Source of the DNA: Nematostella vectensis
Lineage: Eukaryota > Cnidaria > Anthozoa > Actiniaria > Edwardsiidae
Assembly: GCF_932526225.1 (NCBI RefSeq)
Contig: NC_064043.1
Coordinates: 6,501,501 to 6,565,500, forward strand
DNA: 64,000 nt
Direction of reading: 5' to 3'
Shown piece by piece: positions 54,960 to 64,000 of the stretch (the stretch's first letter is position 1; every line of letters begins with the position of its first letter). The position numbers and the translations under genes are program-made. The notes below the pieces were generated by a model. It ran no database searches, had not been told where the DNA came from, and saw nothing but the letters and a program-made list of their open reading frames with translations.

Positions 54960-55949
54960 ATGAAACAGCAACACGTGGAAAACTGCAATTTCTCCTCATG
55001 GTACCCACGTTTCAAGAACGTCACCATTCGAAGTAAAATCATCCCGCTTTCAAAAGAGTTCGTGGATTATCTCAAAACGGACGGCGTTGTTTTACCTGGA
55101 AAACCAAGTAGTCTTCCCCGACACGAAGACGATGAAAGTGATAGCGAGGAATGGCAAAATCTCGAAGAAGATCCAGAACAAGCTACCATAGAGGCGCCTG
55201 AATTTAACGACATAGACACCAAAATAAAGGAAGCAATACAAGAACTAGGAGGCGAAGTCTTCCCTAAACTAAATTGGAGTGCGCCTAAAGATGCTTCGTG
55301 GATATCGCACGATAACACGCTCAGATGTAAAAGCCCTGGTGACATTTATTTACTGTTGAAAAGCTCAGATACAATTGATAGGGTTTTATGTGATGCGTTT
55401 ATACACTGTGAGGACAACAGTACTCAAACGCATGATTCATTTGAACTGATTTTGCGCAAATGGCAGAATATTTACCCAGCAATGGAATTCCGCTGCTTTG
55501 TACGTAACAACGAGCTTGTTGCAATTTCACAACGTGACATCTCCAACTATTATCATTTCCTTGCTGAGAATGAAGATGAAATATGTGCAGATATTTTAAA
55601 CTTTTATGAAAGTAAAATTGAAGAGAAGTTTCCAGATACCTCTTATGTATTTGACGTATATAAGTATGCAGATCAGAAATGTACTCTGATAGACTTCAGT
55701 CCTTATGGAGTGCCGACAAACCCTCTACTGTTCACATGGAGCGAGCTGGATACAGAGGTTGTCCCTGATTTGTTGTTTAAGGTGGTTCCTAGTGCGATAG
55801 GTGTTCAGCCAGGTCCATTTGCATGCAGTCGTTTGCCGCAAGACATGGTAGACCTGACAAGTGGGGCCGACGTCAATAAGCTTGTGGATTTTCTAAATGT
55901 TGGCAATCTTATTAGACGACCTGGGGAAGCATCTGATGATGATAGCTGA
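54960..55949 (+). CDS. CDC123: CDC123 (D123), eIF2 assembly chaperone, intronless
   Basis: A single-exon gene of 329 codons (human 336). The start at 54960 gives [16 protein letters not shown], matching human MKKEHVLHCQFSAWYP; the in-frame ATG at 54909 adds 17 unmatched residues. CDC123 is a cytosolic ATP-grasp protein that helps the gamma and alpha subunits of translation factor eIF2 join. Seen: an acidic loop (about 55-75), [15 protein letters not shown] (about 100-115), [25 protein letters not shown] (about 185-202), VFDVYKY and LIDFSPYG (the metal/ATP region), LLFTWSEL, and the C-terminal [21 protein letters not shown]. Poly(A) signal AATAAA is at 56131-56136. The human gene has many introns, so lack of introns is notable. 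Confidence 0.95.
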   Translation: MKQQHVENCNFSSWYPRFKNVTIRSKIIPLSKEFVDYLKTDGVVLPGKPSSLPRHEDDESDSEEWQNLEEDPEQATIEAPEFNDIDTKIKEAIQELGGEVFPKLNWSAPKDASWISHDNTLRCKSPGDIYLLLKSSDTIDRVLCDAFIHCEDNSTQTHDSFELILRKWQNIYPAMEFRCFVRNNELVAISQRDISNYYHFLAENEDEICADILNFYESKIEEKFPDTSYVFDVYKYADQKCTLIDFSPYGVPTNPLLFTWSELDTEVVPDLLFKVVPSAIGVQPGPFACSRLPQDMVDLTSGADVNKLVDFLNVGNLIRRPGEASDDDS

Positions 55950-56159
55950 CACTTATAAATCCATTAAGTAAAGTTCTTAAAGAAACAATAATGAACACTA
56001 AAAAGTAAATAAATTAATGACAAATGCTGTTAATATTGTCAATCATGTCATCAATGCTGTTAATATTGTCAATCATCTTTCTGTAAGTGATGCAAAATAA
56101 TGGCATACTTATGTGTATTGAAAGCTAAGGAATAAATATGAAAAGCAAGTCCAAAGCTA

Positions 56160-56590
56160 GAAGATTTTAAGATATTAACCTTGATTTTACGATGGTGTTC
56201 CTATCTCCCTGCAGAAATAGAGTGAAATGTACATAAAATCACCTTGATCTAACGATATTGGATACAATAATATTCTTGATTTTACAATACAAATCTGTTC
56301 TCAAAATGGTAATTTCGACCTCGATACAATAATATTACTGATTCTGACTATCAACAAAGACAAAAAAACAAAAGACACCACACACGTACAGTACAGTTTT
56401 TGACTTAAAATTATTATTTATATTATTATTTTTGACAATATTATTTTGTAAAAGTTGATTATTAACCTGACCTCCCTAGAATGATATTTACAATGGATTT
56501 TACTTTATATCACGAAATCCTCCTTGCAACCTCGATTTTACGATACATTTTCTTTCTCCTGAGGCATATCTTAAAATCCAGGTTTCACTG
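56160..56590 (-). mobile_element. Second copy of the CAGTG(G/A)AACCTGGATTTTA MITE
   Basis: On the minus strand it begins CAGTGAAACCTGGATTTTAA at 56590 with TA flanking. The interior aligns with 24541-25016 (TGTGTGGTGT, TTGTTGATAG, GAACAGATTTG, CCAATAT-GTTAGATC) down to AAAATCAAGGTTA. The left end is less certain. Confidence 0.75.
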
Positions 56591-56662
56591 TAATTTTGTT
56601 ATTAGCTGTATCAATTTTTCCTGGAATGACTTGACTACTGAGACATTTAACTTAGCGCTCAG

Positions 56663-56790
56663 AGCCATAGCCGGGGGTGGGGCACTGGGTTCATGTGCCC
56701 CCCCAATATTTTCAAAAACTATACGGAAATGACCAGAAGGGGCGTGGCTGTGCCACCCAATTTAATGTTTCTCTATTGTGCCCCCCCCCC
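56663..56790 (+). repeat. Copy of dispersed G-run repeat family (C)
   Basis: AGCCATAGCCGGGGGTGGGG, GGGTTCATG, a C-run, CCAATATTTTCAAAA, and GGGGCGTGGCTGTGCCACCC. It aligns with the copies at 11925, 22083 and 25645. Confidence 0.6.
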
Positions 56791-58006
56791 TATCTTACAT
56801 GGCCTGCCATTGCTCTTCTGTTAATGGTATTAACAAACCACCACCCCTCAACCTGGTGAAAACCCTGGCTATGAACCTGTATGGTTTCATAGGGATCAGA
56901 GGAAGTAACCTTCACTGTTTGATAGATAGCAAGAAACGTGACATCAGTTGAGAGGAGAGATATTTTATTCATTTATATTACGTTGTCTAACATGGCCATG
57001 GTAAACAAGACTTACACAGTATGGCAAATTAAAAGAAAAAAAAAATATCTAACATCACTCAAAGCAGCCACCTCCATCAAGGACAAAATTTATAAAAAAT
57101 TCAGGGAAACTTCTAGCATAACACTGGTCACCCATTTCATTCTAAATAAAAGCTGAACTTTTAATTTAGAGTACAGTATAGGGAAATCAATGGAAAAGGA
57201 TGCTTTGCCGTTCACATAGTTTTTATGCCAGTAAAAATATTGGCGCTACTAAGTCATGACTATCATATTTACTCCTCTAAAAGGTCACTTAAATATAAGT
57301 TAAAATTTCAGTTTCACGTTTTCCCTGACATGGTAGGTAGAACCACACAGAAGAAAACGAGTTCGAAAATTAAAAACTATCTAAAATTAGTAAGAGCTCC
57401 AGTCAACAGTAAAACTAATAAAGGAATTAAGAACAAGTTAATTTTTGCAGTTGTAACTGCAAACATATTACTCTTATTTAAAAAATAAAACCAAAGTTTA
57501 ACACCATTACTTTTTCGTGCTAAAAACATCCATCCCACGATATAGAAGGTAATGCATGTATTTGTCATCGCTATCAACTTTGTAATAGAAGTTTCTTAAG
57601 TAAACATTGGCTAAAAGTGAGATGAAAATGAAAACATGCACTGTTTTGGCACATGCTTTCATCGACACAACACTAAAATTTCTCTAGCACTTATTGTATT
57701 CACATCTACAATAACATGATTGAATGTATGAATGTTGACTCCATAATTGAACCCGCTACATCATTTCTAAAACCGCTAAAGAAATTCTAATAACCGATAT
57801 TTCATAACTGTGCTAGTGCTACTTTCCTTAGCAAGGTGTACCCATCCACAACTCTCAAAGAATATTTCGTCCCTATGGACAACTTAGACGACCTCGTTTA
57901 GACGTTGCGCTGAGTAGCACATTAAACAGAATTATCGTTCACTGTATTCGGTGTTCGGTGACATCCCTCCACTTGTCAAATTCTGTTGCTTCTTTTGTGT
58001 GGGTTA

Positions 58007-61000
58007 TTAATGAACGCTAATCGTTCTCCTGTATCCGAGCGCAGGGTTCTTGTTGAGGATATCACTCACGTCCCGCCATCCCCCTGGAAACAGAACGAAC
58101 ACGTAGCGATGAGCGGCGCCTTCGCGGGGCCACCACGTCACGTAACACCATGTCACGCCGTAATCAAACACAGCAAGAAAATAGCACCAGCAGGACACCA
58201 CAGCATGCCAACACGGCACACCACGTCACGCCGAAATCAAACCACAACTAGTAACGTCACGACCACAGCGTGCCATGCCACGATTTGCACGACACGATAC
58301 GACCAAAACACGTCACGTCACGACAAAATCAAACCACAACTAGTAACGTCACGACACGTCACGCCAAAATCAAACCACAACTAGTAACGTCACGACCACA
58401 GCGTGCCATGCCACGACTTGCACGACACGATACGACCAAAACACGTCACGTCACGACAAAATCAAACCACAACTAGTAACGTCACGACACGTCACGCCAA
58501 AATCAAACCACAACTAGTAACGTCACGACCACAGCGTGCCATGCCACGATTTGCACGACACGATACGACCAAAACACGTCACATCACGACAAAATCAAAC
58601 CACAAATAGTAACGTCACGACACGTCACGCCAAAATCAAACCACAACTAGTAACGTCACGACCTCAGCGTGCCATGCCACGATTTGCACACTTTCGCTGT
58701 TTGAGTTACTCACGTTTGAGATAGCTGGCAAGAATATCCAGGCAGTCGACCCGGCGCATGCGGGCGAAATACACGACAAGATCCCCAACTGTCGGCTCGG
58801 GCTTCTGCGAGCTGATGATATGACTTATGAGTTCTGTTGCAGGACTGCGTGCCTCACGTTCCGGCTGAAGCCCCCTGAAGTCTTCGTCGGATATCATTTG
58901 AGCCTCCAAGTAGAGTTTAGCGAGTTGGCGCCAGTTCTGCAGGAAGGCGTCTTCACGGTTCAGCTTGCGCTCAATGCCTTCGGTGACCGTGAAATGGCTC
59001 AACAGTGCATCGATTCCAATCTTGGCTGAAGAACCAATACAACACGTGAAAACAAAAATAGATATTTTAACTTTTTACAAAAGAATATTGCTATAACATT
59101 CATAACGTGTTAAACCAACAGATGTTTTGTGCTATTTATAGTCTATTCTTGCGCCTTTTTGCTTATTAAATTGCTGCATTTGAATACTTGAAATAGCACT
59201 ATTTAGGAACTATTTACTATTTAGTTTGTCGGCTTGTCTCCCTTTTTGTTCATTTGCGGAACCTTACCAAGGCTTTATATCGTTTTGTCCAAACAATCAA
59301 ATATTTAACTTCTTACAGAAAAATACTATCTATGGCTTCTTACAATCAAATATTTAACTTCTCACAGAAAAATACTATCTATGGCTCGACCGGGAGGTAC
59401 GAGGTGCCATTCGCCATTTTGTTTACTTGATTGTTTTCTTTATAGATTTTCTTGCACGTGTGTTTTGCTTGTCTGGTTGTTTTATTACATAGCAAGAGAC
59501 CATGATATAAGAGAACGAATCCCCGTGGCCCATGATAACGTCCAAGAAAGCTATTTTTAGATTGCGCGAGCTTGTCAATCATAGCATTCATACATGGTTT
59601 GTCGCGCCATATTTGGTTATGGGCACCACGAGCTAGTACAATTTCACACCAAATTTTTTCCCTCTGCACTTCTTTACTTCGTTCGCTACCTGTTTTTATC
59701 CTTTTAGCTTCTCTTCAAGGCTCATGATCACAATGCTATTTATGGGGTGGTGTCCTGTTATCTGTTAAGTTACCTAATGTTCAGTTATCTAAATGTTATA
59801 TAAATAATTGAACGGGAAGACGTCGGGGAGACGGTGAATTTGGAGTTCATTCAAGATGCATCGTGCAGACTCCTAAAAAGTTATTTTTCTCTGCAATTCG
59901 GTGAGATAGAATACCTAGGCATTCTCATAGTATGTTATGTATTTTAATACAAAAAGGCCTTTATTTTTCTTTGATTTACAACATTTTTAGATGGATGAAC
60001 TTCAATTCTTCACGCAAATGTTCAGAAATCATGTCACTCAAGAAACCCTTGTCACTGAAATAAGATTTACCTCATTATAAAGACTTGAAATCTTTTATTT
60101 GTGAAATACCTGTCTTAATAACCACAATATTGGTGTGAATATAATGGTATTAAGTTCTGGATGTATCTTTTTCATTAAAAGGGAATTGGAAGAGAATTGT
60201 GTTTTGTAAACACAGACTTATGATTGATTGTTGTTATGATTTGCGAATCAGCAGTGAAAACTTTTACTGGGGAAGTTGATCCCAGAGCCTAAAAACACGC
60301 ACTCTATGCATTTTAATGTCCCAGAAACGGTTGATTGGACCCAGCGTACTCTATGGAAGATTATTTTCACAGCGTTCGTAAAAAAGGAAGGTATTTTCAG
60401 TCAAAAAGTTTTCCATAACAGCCTTTGCCGGTTCACATCGCTCAAGATGTGATCGCGCGAGATCGCGCGTAAGACTCGTGTTGTTAGGATACGTGATCGC
60501 TAGCCAATCAGAGGCGTATCTTAAAATAACTGCTTGTTCTAAAAATAGCTTTCACGGACGTCATCGTTGGAACATACCCTAATACGGGGATTCGTTCTCT
60601 TACATCATGGTCTCTTGCCTGCTCTCAAAGCGCGAATTCCGAGATCACGTGCAAGCCCATTCAATGCGACATGTCCAAAGGAGTCCCAATATTCAAAAAC
60701 GAAACATTTCAAAATAACCACGAGAGACAGCTAGTAGGCTATGCCCCTCAAACTAACATGTAATTATTTTGTTTAAATATTGCTTTATTCTAAGTTAGTT
60801 TCTTGTTTTGCCACTCACCAGGCACCCCCTGCATATCCTCCACAACATCCTCACGCTCGATACTCATCAACTTGGTCTTGAGATCCTCCACCGTCAACCT
60901 GGTGTCATGGGTGTGGACCAAGTGCAGTAGCTGACGGGTTGGGTTGTCCTTCATCTTGTTGTCGAACTGTTCAAACACACGTTGAGGGATGTCGAGTTGC

Positions 61001-63246
61001 GTGGCCACGGTACGCCAGCAGTTGTCACGGTCAATTCGCAACATTATCTGGCCAAGGATTTCTGGTGCATATGCAGCAAGCTCGGACACAAATTTGACTT
61101 TCCTCAGATGACCCGCTGTGGAGAAAGAATAATTCCCAATAGGATCAGAAACTTGGTAAAAGGATTATAGTTAAAGAAGATGAATCACGCCACCATTTAA
61201 CACCTCGGAACAAAAACCGAGTATAATGTGCTTTCCGTTTTTTTTTCATGGCAAATAAAGCCCACTTTTAGGCTCCCCTACAATACCAAGTCATAAAAGT
61301 AATAGATTTCCATTAAATTAAAAAAAATGTAGAATTTCTAGACAGAATGAAGAAAGCTTTTAAACAAATGCTCAGTTTTGGCATCTCCCCAGACGTTATA
61401 ACCCTTTTCATTGATGGAGTATTACAAGTCTGAACTTTGCATAGCAAAGCATATGGTTGTCACTTTAAAACAGTAAAACCACTTACCACTAATGTAGTCA
61501 CTGAGCATCTTATGCAACTCTTCCTGGCCACTCTTCTTGAAAGCTGTCTGCAGATTATCAAGACCGAGACGAGGTTTTGCAGCCTCAATGTACCGGAACA
61601 TCCTCTCTGAGGCACTGCCTGTCTCATTAGAAGAGAACTTCTCACATTCTTCCTTGGAGACTTTCGCTTCAGTAGCTAGAGCAGGCCAGCCCTGGACACA
61701 TTTTCTGATCTTGTAGGCTCTATCCAGACAGGTGGCAAGGTGGTCTCGGAAACTTGGGTCCTTCTCCCACAAACTAGACAATGGGTCTCCTAGAAAGAGT
61801 GCAATAGGTGAAATTATTGAGTATTGCAAACCTTAAGTGTAAAGGCTAGTAAGCAAACTCAAATACTGCGATCTTCAATATCCTGCAAGCTCTCATAAAA
61901 AAATCCAACAGTTAAAGCTGTTAACCGCTTTCTGACTTCTGTATTTCCAACTATTTGAAATACACTTGTACTGATTAAGGTCAATGCCTAGTGGAGAGGT
62001 GTAAATTTTAAACTGTTGTAGTGCTCTCCAATTTAAAATGCTTCAAGGATTTGAATGGTGGAAGCCAAAAGACTTTTTTACTGCTGGAAATAGTTCACTG
62101 AATATTGATTAAGCATTAAGAGCTGTCCTTAGGCAGGGCTTCTGGAATTACGCGCTTGTGAGGAAGCGCGTAATTTGGCTTTTTCCGCGTAATCCACAAA
62201 TTTCCGCGTAATCCCGCGTAATTTGGCTAAATTTTGAAAGACAAAACATTTAATTGCACAGCTGATGTGTTCTTTTAGGGTTGCTACTTCTATTTCTCGT
62301 GAAAAAAGAGAGATATTCTTCGTAAGAGTGCGATATTTCGAACTGAATTTCCGAAAACAAATAAAATGACTAGGCGTTCTTTGCTAAACCGCGAAGGCCT
62401 AGGACTAATAATAAAATACTTTTTTTAATTGGCTGGTGGCTAGGAGCCAATGAAAACTCGCCTAAGATATTTTCACGCAAAAAATTAACCTTTTCAAGTT
62501 ATTTCGTGCTTTCCTTCGGTACAAAATGTTGTTTGGGCGTAACAGTTGATATTCCGTGTAATTTAGCGCGTAATTCAGTAAAGAATCCCGCAAAATTTTG
62601 ATTTTTAAAGAAAAATGTATTGCAAAATCCCGCGTAATTTTGAGTTTTTTTTCCGCGTAATTCCAGAAGCCCTGCTTAGATAAAAGATCTGGTCAGTAAC
62701 GTAAAACCAGAAGAAAAATTGAGCAAACCTTTACTAAGAGACATAGTGACATTTCAAAGAAAAAACAGAAAAGAGTAAATAAACCAGCTGTGTAAAATTA
62801 AGAGTAGCTTATACCTCCCAATCAGATATCAAATGCTGGTCTAGCATCATGCAAGCTAGGGCGGGCTAACTAAGAGAAAATGGTCGGCTAAATGGGTAAA
62901 CAAGCCAACCCCCCCTGCTCAAAATGCTGGCTATGGGCCTGCCATGGACCTTGCTTTGGATATTTTTAAGGCACTCATTGTACATATCCTGTTGGCCATG
63001 AATACTCAATTCAAGAAAGAATATCACGTTGCTCCTGGTTGATTTGGAAAAGTTATTACTTGTTTTAAGTCTATTTCGAAAGTTCAACAAATAATTTGTT
63101 AATCAATATTGAATGTAAATAATAACATAATAATTATAATCAATTACCTGGTGTTACTTTCTTTTGCTCGTCAACACTGCTGTCATGATGGTTTCTGTAA
63201 AGATTCAGTTCAATATCCTGCAATGATAGCTTTGGCTTGGCTGGGA
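58007..63246 (-). CDS. Protein with three tandem death domains (3' part; 5' end beyond the window)
   Basis: Five exons are visible in transcript order: 63148-63246, 61487-61789, 60819-61115, 58714-59025 and 58007-58083, in one frame (1088 nt). Exons 2, 3 and 4 each encode one death domain and are symmetric phase 1-1 exons (303, 297 and 312 nt). Domain 1 has CVQGWPALATEAKVSKEECE...HKMLSDYI; domain 2 has CWRTVATQLDIPQRVFEQFD...TRQLLHLV...LTVEDLKTKL; domain 3 has NWRQLAKLYLEAQMISDEDF...SPATELISHI...TVGDLVVYFARMRRVDCLDI. Death domains build helical signalling assemblies in apoptosis and NF-kB-type immunity. The last exon adds RGWRDVSDILNKNPALGYRR and a short tail. If the donor at 58712 is not used, a stop follows after KRE. 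The N-terminal domains are not visible, so the family is unknown. Confidence 0.8.
58218..58695. repeat. 133-bp satellite, about 3.6 copies, in the last intron of the death-domain gene
   Basis: Units repeat every 133 bp (for example GTGCCATGCCACGA at 58270, 58403, 58536 and 58669). Each unit holds two sub-copies of AAATCAAACCACAACTAGTA and several ACGTCACG motifs. The array begins in the intron and ends just before the donor of the death-domain 3 exon (58713). ORFs of 60-130 codons on the + strand are repeat products. Confidence 0.93.
59294..59389. repeat. Tandem duplication of 49 bp
   Basis: CAATCAAATATTTAACTTCT...TATCTATGGCT occurs at 59294 and again at 59343 with one internal change (TTAC versus TCAC). 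Confidence 0.85.
59451..60655. mobile_element. 1.2-kb inverted-repeat element in a death-domain-gene intron
   Basis: The left part has CTTGCACGTG, GCAAGAGACCATGAT, AAGAGAACGAATCCCCGT, AACGTCC, GAAAGCTATTTTTAGA. The right part holds the same blocks inverted (TCTAAAAATAGCTTTC, GGACGTCATC, ACGGGGATTCGTTCTCTT, ATCATGGTCTCTTGC, CACGTGCAAG). Arms extend about 120 bp. No transposase. It lies between the exons for death domains 2 and 3. Confidence 0.65.
62133..62675. mobile_element. 543-bp MITE with GCAGGGCTTCTGG termini and TTAG duplication
   Basis: The ends GCAGGGCTTCTGGAATTACG and its inverse (CGTAATTCCAGAAGCCCTGC) are perfect over 22 bp. TTAG flanks both sides (62129-62132, 62676-62679). The interior carries many short CGCGTAAT(T/C) repeats. 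A 4-bp duplication would suit a CMC/Chapaev-like origin, but this is inference. Confidence 0.8.
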
Positions 63247-64000
63247 CTGAAAAAGGAGAACACTATTAAAAATGTATATATGGTGTATTATAATGCATGT
63301 CAAGAAAATCATAAATCATATATAAATCATTGTCAACAATAATATTGTTAATAATAATGATTAATAATGAGCAAAAACAGCAAAAGAAAGCAAACAACAG
63401 CTTTAACAGTCTGTGTACTTACACATGCTTTTATGCTTGTTTACTAGATTTATTTAGATTTATTTAGGAAAGCACAAATAAAGTATAGAAGAAATTTAAG
63501 GTAGTAGCAGCCTCAGTAACTTTACAGTGCAAACAAAAGCATTGTGAAATAAGAACAGACCTCAATCTTACAAAATAGTTTTCTTCTCCCTAGCCTATAT
63601 TGCAAAATTCTTATTCCACTATACATTTTTGGGGAGACCTCTCATGGCATCTATTCATGGCGTCTATTCACTATCTATTTGTTTATTCACATTGGACCAT
63701 ATTTTCTATTATTGATACAAATGGAAGGACATATGTAGGACATAATTGTAGGAGGCTCGGAAATTGATCAGAATACCTGTTCAAAAAATAAGGCCCTCTC
63801 CTAAACCCTGTATTACAATTTGAGGCCCTCCCCCAAATCGATGCTCAAAAAATCACAGCCCTCAACCCAAACATAGCAGCCCTCCCCCCGTTAAATAATG
63901 ACCCTTCTCTAAGCAATAACAGTACAGTAGCAGGTACAATAAAAATGCAAAATATGATTTCATTGATAGACTGGCCATTGAACAACCGCTATCTTTATTA
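63247..64000. other. Right edge: probable intron of the death-domain gene
   Basis: No exon was found upstream of the acceptor at 63247. The stretch is AT-rich. It contains a tract at about 63780-63900 with repeated GCCCTC words (CTCCTAAACC, CTCCCCCAAATC, GCCCTCAACCCAAA), which looks like a degenerate dispersed repeat. Confidence 0.4.

Larger units (their letters stand above)
55950..58006. other. Interval downstream of CDC123
   Basis: It holds the CDC123 3' UTR, a 30-bp tandem duplication (AATGCTGTTAATATTGTCAA..., 56021-56080), a MITE (56160-56590) and a G-run repeat (56663-56790). ORFs of 60-87 codons between 56938 and 57488 lack recognisable features. The 3' UTR of the minus-strand death-domain gene occupies the right end. 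Confidence 0.55.

Noticed and set aside
57986-58724. Overlapping + strand ORFs rich in His/Thr/Arg
   Set aside because: They are products of the 133-bp satellite; the frame recurs with the repeat period. The real feature here is the minus-strand last exon at 58007-58083.

Overview
This is nuclear DNA from an intron-rich, AT-rich early-branching animal, most likely an anthozoan cnidarian (sea anemone or coral relative). The evidence is vertebrate-like gene content and intron density (a 20-exon dihydrolipoamide dehydrogenase gene), tandem death domains, Ty3/Gypsy and Penelope-like retroelements, a tRNA-derived SINE and many short inverted-repeat elements. The species is inferred from gene style only; no database was available.

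Layout. (1) 0.56-11.2 kb, +: a 12-exon RhoGAP of the ARHGAP6/ARHGAP36 family. (2) 13.0-13.3 kb, +: an 84-residue single-exon gene matching the SLC35A4 upstream-ORF mitochondrial microprotein. (3) 14.6-16.2 kb, -: intronless PRORP, the protein-only mitochondrial RNase P nuclease. (4) 16.2-20.4 kb: no convincing gene, probably a decayed DNA transposon. (5) 20.45-38.66 kb, -: DLD, 20 coding exons rebuilt with consistent splice phases (511 codons). Its introns hold two minisatellites, a SINE, a MITE, a Penelope-like element in inverted-repeat form with two hammerhead-ribozyme motifs, and an intact Gypsy element with identical LTRs. (6) 39.5-40.3 kb, +: TMEM187. (7) 42.5-54.4 kb, -: host cell factor (HCFC1 family), 17 exons, 1393 codons. 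(8) 54.96-55.95 kb, +: intronless CDC123. (9) 58.0 kb to beyond the right edge, -: the 3' part of a gene with three tandem death domains, one per exon.

How they relate. DLD/TMEM187 and HCF/CDC123 are head-to-head pairs with intervals of 0.84 and 0.54 kb, so promoter sharing is plausible. TMEM187 and HCF lie tail-to-tail; their human orthologues are also neighbours at Xq28. Several products act in mitochondria (DLD, PRORP, the microprotein), but nothing shows co-regulation.

The observations most worth a second look are the repeated exon-end/5' splice-site cassette in DLD, the paired hammerhead motifs in opposite orientation inside a DLD intron, the stand-alone SLC35A4-MP homologue, and the exon-modular triple-death-domain gene. 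Exon coordinates were read by hand from splice consensus, reading phase and remembered homologues; every multi-exon model keeps one open frame throughout.
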